NCBI GenBank assembly: GCA_900128395.1
Contig: LT649306.1
Span: 1-40,701, forward strand
Direction: 5' to 3'
DNA: 40,701 nucleotides
Source of the DNA: Stramenopiles sp. TOSAG23-2
Lineage: Eukaryota; Sar
Numbering within the stretch: position 1 is the first letter of the stretch; each line of letters begins with the position of its first letter. A program made the translations under genes and the position numbers. This document shows, piece after piece, positions 17,545 to 26,962 of the stretch. The notes beneath the pieces were generated by a model. The model worked only from the letters and a program-made list of their open reading frames with translations. It was not told where the DNA came from and did not search any database.

Positions 17545-20334
17545 TTAACTTGGTTCATATCCGCTCTTTTCATTATTTGATTTCATCCTAGGTGGCGTAT
17601 GTGGGGCATATTGTTGTGCACGTCGACTAACTTTATGATGAATAGCATTATCCTCGATTTCACCAAGAATTAAGCCATCAGAGAGATTATTGTTATTATT
17701 TTCATCAATGATTTCATGTTCATATATCATATTCATTTTACCTGTCATTATTGGCGAATGTTTTTCATTTAAACTTGGTAACTTTGGTACAGAATCATTA
17801 TTATTATTATTGAACAATTGTTCTTGCCTTCGTTGAGATTTAATATCCCTACCCCTGGAAAAGACTTTACTGTTGGTATTATTACTATTATTATTTTTTG
17901 ATTTATTTATATTCGTTTTTCTATCTTTAACAGTACTACTTTTTGGACCAGCAGTTGATGGCTTTTTATAATTAATTTGATTTTCATTTGATAGACTAGC
18001 GCTGCTACCTTTTTTTATTTTACCAGCTTTTTTCTTCCATGCCGTAGCTGCTTTTCTTACTTTAGAAAATTCAGCAATATCTTGCTTACGTGTATTTTGC
18101 AATTCTTCAATTTGTTTTTTATATTGATTTTCGCGTTTATACACGTTACGTTTGAATTCCTCGCCATTTTCAATCAAAGAACTTAATTGCTCACTCAATA
18201 ATTCTATATCTTGTCTTAAAGAATTTTCATTTTTCTTAAATTGATCATTTTGATCTTGAACAACAGTTTGAAACTTTTTTTGATCTTTCTCTTTTGCAAT
18301 TTTCAATTTTTGGAAATCATTCTCTAACAATTTAAGTTGTTCGTTTTTACGATGAATTTCAGTGTCCTTTGCATTTATTTCCTTTCTGTAATTTTTCAAC
18401 GTTTCAACACTAGCATTGTGTGTTACCTCCTTTATTTTCAATTGGTCATTTAATTCTTTTATATCTTTACGCAAATTCGATACGTATTCTTTGCTTTCAA
18501 GGACAAGTTTATTTTGCTCTTTTAGATCATTCGTCAATGTCATATTTTTTGTCTCAGCACTTGATAATTTAGATGTTAATTCGGAATTGTTTAGGCGTAA
18601 ATGTTCAATCTCACTGTTTTTTTCTTCCACATCTGATTCCGAATCTGATTGTGATTGTACAATATCATTAACCTTATCTCTCATTTGTTTGATTTGTCCA
18701 TCTGTCACTGTTATTAAATTTTGTTTTTCTTGGTTAAATGATTCTTTCAATGCATCTATCTCTGCCTGAAGTTGTAATCGTAATTCTTCCATTTCTTTTG
18801 TATGGATTTCTTCCATTTGTTCAATGGTAGCATTTTTCTCCGCAACTGTTTTTTTCAGACCTTGTATTTGTGCATGTAATTGCAAGGATTGGTTATTGAA
18901 ATCTTGATGCTCAGTAGATGCTAATTTTAAATCATTAATCTCATCAACTTGTTTTTTAACCTCGTTCTCTTTGGTTTCCAATCCTAATTTCAATTCTTCG
19001 TTTTCTTGGCGTAATATTTTTATCTCTTCTTGCAATGATTTGACTACTTGTTGTACACTTTCTATGCTGACGGCAGCGGCATCTGCGGTAGAGCGAGTAG
19101 CTTCCCTCATGGTTTCTTTCTCCAACTCGGCACTTTTTAAATCTTCCTCTAATCCATTAACACGATCTTTTTGCCTTTTAAGCTTGTTCAATAAACTTTC
19201 TTTTTCTAAACGTTCTTTATTTAATTCTATTTCCTTTTGCTTTAACTTTTCTTGCAATTCGCTTAAACGTGTTACTCTATCATTTACTTCATTCAATTTT
19301 TCATTTAATTCTTTTACTTTATTTTTTTCATTTTGAAAATGTTCATCTAATTTTTTCAATTTTTTATTATCCTCCGATGAATTCTTACGCTGCAACGATA
19401 AAGATTTTAATTTACTACGATGTTCTTCTAATTGGTGGCGTAAACGAGCTGCATCTGTTTCAGCTCCTTTTAATCTTTCTTTTAAGCTATTTTTTTCCTC
19501 TAGTAATTTTTGCATTTTCTCAGATATTGATTTTAATTCACTTGCAGCTTTTTTTTCTGCTAATTTTTTATCATTGTTTTTCAATTTATTTTGCATTCCT
19601 AAAATTAATTCCTCTTGTTGTTTACATTTTTCTTTCCATTTTTGCACTTCTTGCCTGGCAGATGTTCCAGCAGATCCAGATAATTCTAATTCTTTTTTTA
19701 ATTTTACGTATTCTTCCTTTAATGTGTCTAATGCTGCTTTTAAATCCCTAGCTCTTTTATCTGCAGCTGCCGCTGCTTTTTTGGCCGGGTTAGCACCTGC
19801 TGAACGTCCATTTGCTAATTGTAATTTCATAGCAAGTGCTTCATTTTCTTCTCTTAATTTTGCCAACTCTTTATTATTTGACATTTCACTACCTTGTACG
19901 TCTGTTGATAAACCAGCTTTTTCCAATCTTGCGGCTAATATTGCAATTGATTTCTCTGCATTTCTTAATTTTTCTGATAATGTAACACCTTTCATACCTT
20001 TTTGTGCTTTTTTCCATAATTGTTGTCCTCTAGAAATGGCATTTTTTTCACTCGCACTTTGTGCATCATTTTTTGCTTTTTCTTCCCATGATTTTAATCT
20101 TTTCTCACGCTCTAGTAAATCTTTCTCTTTTTCACTTAATCTTTCAACTTCACGTGCTAAGACGGCCACTTCATCAGGTTGCAATTGCCTTCCCATTTTT
20201 TCACTGTATAATTTATCATTTTTATGTTGTACTTTTCCATTACGTATTTGGTTACGTCCACGTTTATTATGGCCACCACCACGGTTTCTGGAAGAATTCG
20301 GTGCTCTATTTTGGTTTGATCCTCTTCGTTTCAT
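17545..20334 (-). CDS. Long coiled-coil protein, unrecognised
   Basis: A 929-residue protein. Residues 1-45 are basic and Arg/Gly/Asn-rich (RNRGGGHNKRGRNQIRNG). From about residue 55 to 760 the sequence is almost unbroken heptad-type coiled coil rich in Glu, Lys, Leu and Gln, with an Ala/Lys-rich stretch at about 180-200 (NPAKKAAAAADKRARDL). The last 170 residues are basic and Asn/Ser-rich, with short motifs such as APHTPPRMKS close to the end. No head, kinase or membrane segment is present. Such proteins serve as scaffolds in centrosomes, basal bodies, Golgi or the cytoskeleton; similarity scores to any one of them would be driven by heptad bias, so I assign no function. The gene is convergent with the four-TM gene and divergent from the next. 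Confidence 0.8.
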   Translation of the reverse strand: MKRRGSNQNRAPNSSRNRGGGHNKRGRNQIRNGKVQHKNDKLYSEKMGRQLQPDEVAVLAREVERLSEKEKDLLEREKRLKSWEEKAKNDAQSASEKNAISRGQQLWKKAQKGMKGVTLSEKLRNAEKSIAILAARLEKAGLSTDVQGSEMSNNKELAKLREENEALAMKLQLANGRSAGANPAKKAAAAADKRARDLKAALDTLKEEYVKLKKELELSGSAGTSARQEVQKWKEKCKQQEELILGMQNKLKNNDKKLAEKKAASELKSISEKMQKLLEEKNSLKERLKGAETDAARLRHQLEEHRSKLKSLSLQRKNSSEDNKKLKKLDEHFQNEKNKVKELNEKLNEVNDRVTRLSELQEKLKQKEIELNKERLEKESLLNKLKRQKDRVNGLEEDLKSAELEKETMREATRSTADAAAVSIESVQQVVKSLQEEIKILRQENEELKLGLETKENEVKKQVDEINDLKLASTEHQDFNNQSLQLHAQIQGLKKTVAEKNATIEQMEEIHTKEMEELRLQLQAEIDALKESFNQEKQNLITVTDGQIKQMRDKVNDIVQSQSDSESDVEEKNSEIEHLRLNNSELTSKLSSAETKNMTLTNDLKEQNKLVLESKEYVSNLRKDIKELNDQLKIKEVTHNASVETLKNYRKEINAKDTEIHRKNEQLKLLENDFQKLKIAKEKDQKKFQTVVQDQNDQFKKNENSLRQDIELLSEQLSSLIENGEEFKRNVYKRENQYKKQIEELQNTRKQDIAEFSKVRKAATAWKKKAGKIKKGSSASLSNENQINYKKPSTAGPKSSTVKDRKTNINKSKNNNSNNTNSKVFSRGRDIKSQRRQEQLFNNNNNDSVPKLPSLNEKHSPIMTGKMNMIYEHEIIDENNNNNLSDGLILGEIEDNAIHHKVSRRAQQYAPHTPPRMKSNNEKSGYEPS

Positions 20335-21037
20335 TATTATTGTTATTATTATTATTGCTCTCTACTGATAATAAATATTCTATGTCTGTATCTAGTTGTG
20401 TTTATGTATGTCCATGTATATATATATATATATATAGGAGTATTCTGTGTATATTGCATTGCATTTCTTGAGTAATAGAATATCTTATTTCAATATTCTA
20501 TTTTAGTTCATCAATAATATGTGCGTGTGTGTTGTTTATTATGCTGCCGGGAGGAGGCGAGAGAAAGAAGGTGATGTTGACGTTGAGACAATGGTATTAC
20601 TATGTTAATCTTATCCTAGAATTGAAAAGCCGGCTACTTTAGTACCGATCGCAAGAAACGGCCGCCCAAAATCTCTGAACTAAAAACAACCATTTAATAT
20701 ATAAATTACCGATAATATCGATAATAATATATCATATTCTATAATTATATTATAAACAATAAATAAGGATACTATTTCCATTAAAATATTGATACTTTCT
20801 GCGAGAATACACAAAAATCGCGGATGATTGTATATGATTCAACAATAATAATAATAATAACAACACAACTATTATTATTGTGGAATAGTAAAAATAATAA
20901 GAAAATACATAGGTATTCACAGGAGAATAATTGGATATAATCTTTTGTAATCACATCTCTTTACAATACATAAACATATATATATATATATTAAATCAAT
21001 ACTCACATCAATAACGTTATAATAATACAACGAAATC
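20335..21037. promoter_or_regulatory. Divergent promoter region between the coiled-coil gene and the basic protein gene
   Basis: About 700 bp. A (TA)10 run at 20417-20436 lies 83 bp before the coiled-coil start, and another TA run at 20976-20990 lies about 50 bp before the start at 21038. The middle (20540-20690) is GC-richer, with GCCGGGAGGAGGCG, AAGCCGGCTAC and AACGGCCGCCC. No coding frame is supported. Confidence 0.5.
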
Positions 21038-21838
21038 ATGCCGAAAAAAGTATTTGATGTTGCAACATTGCGTAGTTCAGTTGTTATTGGAAATCCATCA
21101 ACATATCAAGAAAAACAATGGAGTTCAGCAACAAAACAACAGTTTCCAAACCCAGGTAAACCAACATATAAACGTGTAAAGAAAGAGCCAAATAAAAGTG
21201 ATGTACCATTTGGTGATAATCGAACTAGAAATTTCAACGATTTCTATTCAGAGCAATATTGTAAAGATACATCGTCACAATCACAATTATATGAAAAAAG
21301 AAAACCTGCACCAGGTTTTGATAGGCTATCAGCAAATAAAACAAACTATGAGTTAGGAGAGACTGAAACTGTATACAAAACACAAAATATGAGATCGACG
21401 CAAAATCCTAAGAACTTACCAAAGCCACAAGGTCCGACATATCCACCTCTAGACAAAAGAGAGTTTAATCCACATAATTTAGCTGGGTATAAATATAATT
21501 TAGTTACATGTAAAAAAGAAGGATATATACAACGTCCTCAACCAGGATCGTTGCCAAATTGCGATAAAGATTTATATGGAAATTTAGTTGGGTATGGGAA
21601 TCCAAAAACTTATTATGATTTAACAGTAGGACGCACGAGGCCAAAGCCAAGGAAACCGGCATCAGTTGCAGAACAAGAAAAGAATATGGAAGCACCTTTA
21701 GATTCGTTAATGGCTTTACGTCCACCTTTATCACGCGATAAAGCATATCACCCTTTAGGAAACACAAGAAACCGATCAAGTAATCCAAATAGTCCAATTG
21801 CAAAGAGAATGATGGGTGCTAGTTCGATTCAATTTTAA
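21038..21838 (+). CDS. Basic proline-rich protein, unrecognised; possibly cytoskeletal
   Basis: A 266-residue protein, basic, rich in Pro, Lys, Asn and Tyr, without membrane segments or coiled coil. It reads as a chain of short turn-rich motifs: GNPSTYQEKQWSSATK near the start, ANKTNYELGETETVYKTQNM in the middle, EFNPHNLAGYKYNLVTC, and YGNPKTYYDLTVG later. Intrinsically extended proteins of this composition are common among microtubule-inner and axonemal proteins, and the window also has a centriole gene, but this is a guess from composition. The ATG at 21038 sits in an A-rich context (GAAATCATGCC). It ends in SSIQF. I do not recognise a named family. Confidence 0.7.
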   Translation: MPKKVFDVATLRSSVVIGNPSTYQEKQWSSATKQQFPNPGKPTYKRVKKEPNKSDVPFGDNRTRNFNDFYSEQYCKDTSSQSQLYEKRKPAPGFDRLSANKTNYELGETETVYKTQNMRSTQNPKNLPKPQGPTYPPLDKREFNPHNLAGYKYNLVTCKKEGYIQRPQPGSLPNCDKDLYGNLVGYGNPKTYYDLTVGRTRPKPRKPASVAEQEKNMEAPLDSLMALRPPLSRDKAYHPLGNTRNRSSNPNSPIAKRMMGASSIQF

Positions 21839-22031
21839 AAATATATATATAAGAGTAGGAATTGTCATGGATATGATAGGAATAAAAAATTAAAATACGC
21901 GTGTACTTTTATATATAAACTGTCGTATAATTATTAATATTTATCAGATAAACGTGTATCATATCATATCATCATATATATATTATACGGCGGTGTGCGT
22001 ATGATATATTTTAACGAATCGCCAACTCAAA

Positions 22032-24875
22032 TCAAATTTCGCTAGTGTCGTCTGCATCATCCTCATCTCTTGCTTCACTCTCATCATCATTCTCCCCTCT
22101 ATCACTACTTTCCTCGTCACTTCCACCATCATCGTCACTTCCACCATCATCGCTACCAAAATTTTGATCATCGTCCTCCTCCTCTATCTTTTTTTCTTTT
22201 TGATATTTAACAGTTTTGCCATCTTTATCTTTAAAGTCTGCACATTCCAATACAAAAGCATTTGTTTTTTTAAACGAATTTGCCTCATCATATGTCTCAA
22301 ATTGAACTTCGTATATTTTATCATCACTATCATCGTTTTTTACTGTTACATTGGATAAATTTTTAATCGCCTCGGTGGCTAAAATGCCACAAGCAATTTG
22401 ACAACGTGATGCATCCATAATTCTATGAGTAAATTTCAACGTACTGATAACATTTTTACTAATCCATTCTTTATCCTCCTTTAATAAATCTGAATAACTA
22501 GGCCGCTTTGATTTTTCCTCTAACCGATATAATTTCATCGTAATCGTTATAAACTCTTCACACCATTCTTTCACGATTGAACTTGGATTTAAATCTTTTA
22601 AAAACAATTTAAATCGTTTTTGTCCATATATAGATTCATTTAACGATTTAAATGCATCGAATAGATATTTTGGCGCTACGGCGTTGCCATCTTTTGTTGT
22701 TTCTGAATTTCCCATGGCTCCATTTAATGTCACTTTATTGAAATCAAATTTTGCAATTTTATCGTTTGAATTCGTTTCTAACGCCTCTTCATATTCGTTT
22801 ATTACTTTCTCCACCTCTTTTTCAAAGAAATTATGTTGTTTCAATATATTTAAATACAATTTACAAACTACTGTGACAAACCTTTTTCGTTTTTCAACAA
22901 ATGATTCATCATCTTGTAAGTGTTTCTCTTTCATTAAAAATGGGAACGATGTTTGGAACATTTGATACGCTTTATCTAAAATAAAATTAGTTCCAGCTCT
23001 ACTTTGGGAAGATGACATTCCAGAATTTCCACTATAAGTTCTTGCTACAAATCCAATTAATACGGCAATTGATGATACAACTTCATGGTAACGTTTTGTT
23101 GTTTCAAATTTACGCTCATTCACCATATTCCATCCTAAATTTGTATTGTTTCCTGCCATAGTGACTACAATATCTTTCACTCCAATAAATCTATCTAAAA
23201 ACAAATGATATGCTTTGATGGTAATTTCGTCATCTTCTTCTTCTTCTTCTTCCTCCTCCTCCTCCTCCGTTGCTTCTTCGTCCGTTGATGCAATTTTTTC
23301 ATTGTCTTTCATACTTGATATCCATAAATATGGGACTGAATTTATTTGTTTATCTGATAATCCTGTAGCTTCGTCATCACTATCATCGTCATCGCCACCA
23401 TCATTGCTATTATCCTCTAATCCAGTTGTATCTGGTATGGATGGTGTAGTTATAAATTTATATGGATTTTGAACGGTTTCTGGGGCAATGACACATGTAA
23501 GGAAACGAATTCTATTTTTGCTATTCATGCAATCATTTACAAATAGTTCTAATTGCTCGGAATTGCCTTGTGGGCAAAAAATCATTGCACCACACAAACG
23601 ATCGTATTCAACTTCATGATTATTATTTGCATATACAATTTCTCCATTTGTAATTTTAGCTTTCGATTTATTTATCTGTTTTTTTTTAATTTCAGATATT
23701 TTTTTCGTAGATAAAATTGTCAATTTTGAATCCTTACCGCTTGCAATACCAACATGAGTAATAGCAGCAACCGCTTCAGGTAAGTAGGTACCATCTGTAA
23801 ACAATAAAAAGTTTTGTTTCGTAAATCCACCATCTTCATCCCCATTCCCGTCACCACCACTATTGTTAAAAATAATAGTTCCTTTTCGTATTAATGGTGT
23901 ATATATATATTTCTTATCAAGACCTAAATCAAATCTTTTTAATGGAATGGATGTTGCATCAAAATAAAACAATGGTTTTTCAATTGCAGGTGATTTTCCA
24001 CACAATTTATCTAAATACGTGTCTTCGCCATGTACCATAGCACCTGCTCGTATGTATTGACCAATGTAACCTAATGTGACACCACTTACCATATTTATTA
24101 AAGGTGAAAAGGACAATGACGTACTTGATGCCATTACATCCGCTAATTTCAAATCATCTTCATCTTTTGATTCTTTAAACTCATCTAGTGCAGTGGAACA
24201 TCTTTCTAAATCGTTTGCATTTAAATGTGTAAATTCACCACCACGTTTTAATACCAACTTTGGGTGGGATTTATTACCATATTCAGGTAAATATCCATTT
24301 TGTTCTTGAAATGCTGCTATGCCATTTATCATACTATGTATTTCAACTCCATCCGTTATCACTCGTCGTTGCAAATCAAGCGATTGATATGAATTTTTGT
24401 TCAACAGACTATATCTAAAAGATTTATCTTTAAATTTAATTCCACGGTCGATGAACGTGTAACCTGCTAATCCAACATTACATGCATTTATAAAACATAT
24501 TGGTGGTCGTTGCGCACGACAATATTCGTTGTAACGAATTAAGTTGGTTCTATTACAAGTTGTAAATATAACAATGTCAACTAAACTTAAAGCTCCTTCT
24601 GGTACACCTGCACTACCGGTGAAAAAAGACGTTTCTACTTCAACATCAAAACGATTTATTAAATAGTTTGTCATCGCTTCACCACGAGTTTTAATATCAA
24701 CATCATTTCCAGCATAATATTCCGTCATAGTTTCAACATCTTCATTTGTAACTGTTTCCTTATCATATAAATATATTTTTTTCACGTCACCTGATTTACA
24801 CAAACCAGTTGCTATTGTACAACCAATCTGTTCTAAGCCACAGACGAGAATGGTACCAGAATGTGTCAATGGCAT
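22032..24875 (-). CDS. Degenerate E1-like (UBA1-related) protein, probably not an active E1
   Basis: A 947-residue protein. The ATG at 24875 (MPLTHSGTILVCG) is chosen; the frame extends upstream only by a GTG start in an AT-rich leader. Residues 6-130 match the first, normally inactive, adenylation half of UBA1 (VCGLEQIGCTIATGL, IYLYDKETVTNEDV). Later FSPLINMVSGVTLGYIGQ and LFYFDATSIP follow the UBA1 order (its APINAFIGGLAAQE and YFDALECLP). The second half is degraded. The expected GAGAIGCE loop reads LFTDGTYLPEAV, no RQFLF arginine segment is seen, and no cysteine in a CTxxxxP context is found. A late CQIACGILATEAI segment resembles the usual TTTAAVVGLVCLE helix. The C-terminal end is an acidic Asp/Ser tail (last 60 residues) instead of a ubiquitin-fold domain. 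It may be a regulatory or structural pseudo-E1. No toxin or virus link is seen. Confidence 0.72.
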   Translation of the reverse strand: MPLTHSGTILVCGLEQIGCTIATGLCKSGDVKKIYLYDKETVTNEDVETMTEYYAGNDVDIKTRGEAMTNYLINRFDVEVETSFFTGSAGVPEGALSLVDIVIFTTCNRTNLIRYNEYCRAQRPPICFINACNVGLAGYTFIDRGIKFKDKSFRYSLLNKNSYQSLDLQRRVITDGVEIHSMINGIAAFQEQNGYLPEYGNKSHPKLVLKRGGEFTHLNANDLERCSTALDEFKESKDEDDLKLADVMASSTSLSFSPLINMVSGVTLGYIGQYIRAGAMVHGEDTYLDKLCGKSPAIEKPLFYFDATSIPLKRFDLGLDKKYIYTPLIRKGTIIFNNSGGDGNGDEDGGFTKQNFLLFTDGTYLPEAVAAITHVGIASGKDSKLTILSTKKISEIKKKQINKSKAKITNGEIVYANNNHEVEYDRLCGAMIFCPQGNSEQLELFVNDCMNSKNRIRFLTCVIAPETVQNPYKFITTPSIPDTTGLEDNSNDGGDDDDSDDEATGLSDKQINSVPYLWISSMKDNEKIASTDEEATEEEEEEEEEEEDDEITIKAYHLFLDRFIGVKDIVVTMAGNNTNLGWNMVNERKFETTKRYHEVVSSIAVLIGFVARTYSGNSGMSSSQSRAGTNFILDKAYQMFQTSFPFLMKEKHLQDDESFVEKRKRFVTVVCKLYLNILKQHNFFEKEVEKVINEYEEALETNSNDKIAKFDFNKVTLNGAMGNSETTKDGNAVAPKYLFDAFKSLNESIYGQKRFKLFLKDLNPSSIVKEWCEEFITITMKLYRLEEKSKRPSYSDLLKEDKEWISKNVISTLKFTHRIMDASRCQIACGILATEAIKNLSNVTVKNDDSDDKIYEVQFETYDEANSFKKTNAFVLECADFKDKDGKTVKYQKEKKIEEEDDDQNFGSDDGGSDDDGGSDEESSDRGENDDESEARDEDDADDTSEI

Positions 24876-25058
24876 GATATTTTGTTTGTAGTCGTTATTG
24901 TGATAATATATATGGTTTGGTTTGGATTTAAATCTTGTTGCTTTGTGTTTATATATATAGTGTTTCCCTCTTCCCACCTCTAATTATTTTGTATAGGTGT
25001 TTGTTTGGGTTTGAAATATTTTAGCTAGTACTGTATTTATAACGGCCATGGACGGCGG

Positions 25059-25101
25059 CTGTCCAGCTGCTGCGCTGTCCAGGCTGTCCAGGGCTGTCCA
25101 G
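25059..25101. repeat. Four CTGTCCAG words
   Basis: Exact CTGTCCAG copies start at 25059, 25075, 25084 and 25094, that is with spacings of 16, 9 and 10 bp, and a CTGTCT variant follows. They may be transcription factor sites or a decayed tandem repeat. Confidence 0.85.
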
Positions 25102-25310
25102 GCTGTCTCGCTGTCTATCTGCGGCTGTACCTGGCCAACCTGCCTATTTAAGTACTAATACCAGTGAACATATAGAATTATAGTGTATAAATATCATTTG
25201 CTTGTTTATTACATTTCCTTAAACTGCCAGCCACGGTCATATAGCGAGTAGCTAGCTAGTGTAAGTGGTATATATGTGCGTATGTGCTACTTTAAACTTT
25301 GTTGTTGCGA

Positions 25311-25333
25311 GCCAGCTGGGCCAGCTGGGCCAG
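25311..25333. repeat. GCCAGCTGG tandem repeat, about 2.6 copies
   Basis: GCCAGCTGG at 25311 and 25320 is followed by a partial GCCAG at 25329. Each unit contains a CAGCTG E-box-like palindrome. It lies 155 bp upstream of the LRR gene start. Confidence 0.85.
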
Positions 25334-25488
25334 TTTGTTTCAGCAGAAAGTAAGATAAAGCTCTATATTACTAGAATTACAGATAAATAATAGATTTATA
25401 ATAGGCTGTATACAGAAGAAAGACGGCCCACATAGATGGCAAACACAATCATCTTTATCATCTTACACTGTACAAATAGAAACACAAA

Positions 25489-26406
25489 ATGAAATTATTC
25501 AATTTAATAACATATCTCTGTATATCCTCAATTACAACTACTGTTGGATTAGATTGTCAATTTGGACATGATGGAAAATCATATAATTGGGAGTTAAAAA
25601 ATGACCACCCAGTTGACCGAGCAGAAATTAAAAAATTAGGAAAAGCATTACATTTCAAAGAATGGCATAACAATCAACATTGGGATTTATTATTATCGGA
25701 TGAAAAGTCCATGTGTGATATTGATGGTCTATGCTGTGAAGTGATGAAAGATGGAACAAATCGTGTATCTGAAGTAAAACTAGAAAGAAATAATTTAAAA
25801 GGATACATTCCAGATACTTTTTACAAATTAAGCAATGCTAAAATTGTTGAATTTCATTTAAATTATGTAAAAAACTTTCCTGCAAAGTTAGATCAAATGC
25901 CATTATTGCAACAAGCAAAATTTGGTAGAAACCCTATATGTGGAAATTTACCAAATTGGAAATTTGGACCGCAATTAACAAAAGTTAATTGTAACTTCTG
26001 TTGTTTATCTGGTCCCTTTCCAGATGATCTTTTTGTTAATCAGCCTAATCTCGAAGAATCGTATTGGGATGGTAATGCATTCAACGGTAGCTTACCATCC
26101 AGTATAAATAATTTAACAGGATTAACAAAAATTAGTTTTAATTTAAATAGTTTTACAGGTAAGATACCTAGTAAATTATGTTCATTGCCATTATTAACAG
26201 ATTGTCGTATTGGAAGCGATACTAATTTTGATCCATACGATACTAGTGAAGGTAGCCCAGAAAGAAAATGGTTATTCAATAAAGATGGCAGAAGCATTTG
26301 GAATGGTAATATGTTTGATTGTCCAATCCCTTCGGATTGTGATATTGGTGCTTGTAAAATAAATGCAAGTTTACCATCTAGTCCAATTAAATGTCATTCT
26401 AAATAA
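25489..26406 (+). CDS. Secreted leucine-rich-repeat protein, plant-type LRR
   Basis: A 305-residue protein. Residues 1-20 form a signal peptide (FNLITYLCISSITTTVG). A cap-like region follows with HWDLLLSDEKSMCDIDGLCC, similar to the N-terminal cap of plant LRR proteins (a W before paired cysteines). About six plant-specific LRRs follow, with LKGYIPDTFYKLS, FNGSLPSSINNLTGL and FTGKIPSKLCSLPLL showing the LxGxIP pattern. The end is cysteine-rich (CPIPSDCDIGACK) and may be a closing cap. There is no transmembrane helix or kinase, so it is likely secreted or wall-bound and may bind protein or glycan. It is divergent from the E1-like gene and convergent with the MPP6-like gene, 64 bp away. Confidence 0.82.
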   Translation: MKLFNLITYLCISSITTTVGLDCQFGHDGKSYNWELKNDHPVDRAEIKKLGKALHFKEWHNNQHWDLLLSDEKSMCDIDGLCCEVMKDGTNRVSEVKLERNNLKGYIPDTFYKLSNAKIVEFHLNYVKNFPAKLDQMPLLQQAKFGRNPICGNLPNWKFGPQLTKVNCNFCCLSGPFPDDLFVNQPNLEESYWDGNAFNGSLPSSINNLTGLTKISFNLNSFTGKIPSKLCSLPLLTDCRIGSDTNFDPYDTSEGSPERKWLFNKDGRSIWNGNMFDCPIPSDCDIGACKINASLPSSPIKCHSK

Positions 26407-26469
26407 AAAAAAAAATTAATAGTATCTATTCTTCATATGTGCGACGAGCAATATTAAAAAATAAAAAAT

Positions 26470-26865
26470 TTAATTATTAATATTTAACTCCTTACTATTA
26501 TTTTTCTTCTTTTTCTTTTTCTTCTTCTTTTTAGGTGTATCATCATCTTCATCATTATTATTATTATTACTACCACGTGCAAGATGATTTTCTACAGTTT
26601 TATTATAACCACTGAATGATCGACGACCATAATTATGTTGACTTTTTTTATTTTTTACAATAATTAAACCACTATTATTTAATATACCCTTCTTATTTAT
26701 CTTATTATTATTTGTTGTTGTTGCTGTCTTCCACTGTTTTTCAAAAATTTCTAATTCTCGTTTTCTTTTTTTACTTTCATTTGTTTCAATATCTACTTTC
26801 TCTGCACTCCGTTTCATAAATCCCATACTTTTAATATTGGACGATAATTTTTTATTCCCAGGCAT
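26470..26865 (-). CDS. MPHOSPH6: MPP6 (M-phase phosphoprotein 6)-like exosome cofactor
   Basis: A 131-residue basic protein. Two short blocks match animal MPP6 in the right order: LSSNIKSMGFMKRS near the N-terminus (animal form LSKNLLRMKFMQRG) and YGRRSFSGYNKTVENHL near residue 80 (animal form YGRMSFRGFNPEVEKL). MPP6 binds RNA and the nuclear exosome and aids 3' processing of 5.8S rRNA. The C-terminus is a run of more than ten lysines after an Asp/Asn tract, encoded by AAG/AAA codons; this may act as a nucleolar signal. The conserved blocks make the family call fair, but the protein is short and partly low complexity. It is the last gene before the assembly gap. Confidence 0.72.
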   Translation of the reverse strand: MPGNKKLSSNIKSMGFMKRSAEKVDIETNESKKRKRELEIFEKQWKTATTTNNNKINKKGILNNSGLIIVKNKKSQHNYGRRSFSGYNKTVENHLARGSNNNNNDEDDDTPKKKKKKKKKKNNSKELNINN

Positions 26866-26931
26866 ATTGTCTAATCAGTATATAACATAAATATAATACA
26901 ATTTACAAACGAGAAAAAAAAAAAAGGGGGG

Positions 26932-26962
<31 letters not shown>

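Larger units (their letters stand above)
24876..25488. promoter_or_regulatory. Divergent promoter region with GC-rich short repeats
   Basis: About 610 bp between the E1-like gene and the LRR gene. It contains a cluster of CTGTCCAG words (25059-25101), a GCCAGCTGG tandem (25311-25333), and TATATA sequence near 24950 close to the E1-like start. The GC-rich block (about 25040-25140) is striking against the AT-rich background. No supportable frame is seen. Confidence 0.5.

Noticed and set aside
18416-20471. Long open frames antisense to the coiled-coil gene
   Set aside because: They are Ser/Phe/Leu-rich mirror frames of Glu/Lys heptads and show no family features.
25040-25335. CRISPR-like array
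   Set aside because: The repeats are only 8-9 bp with irregular spacing and the genome is eukaryotic.
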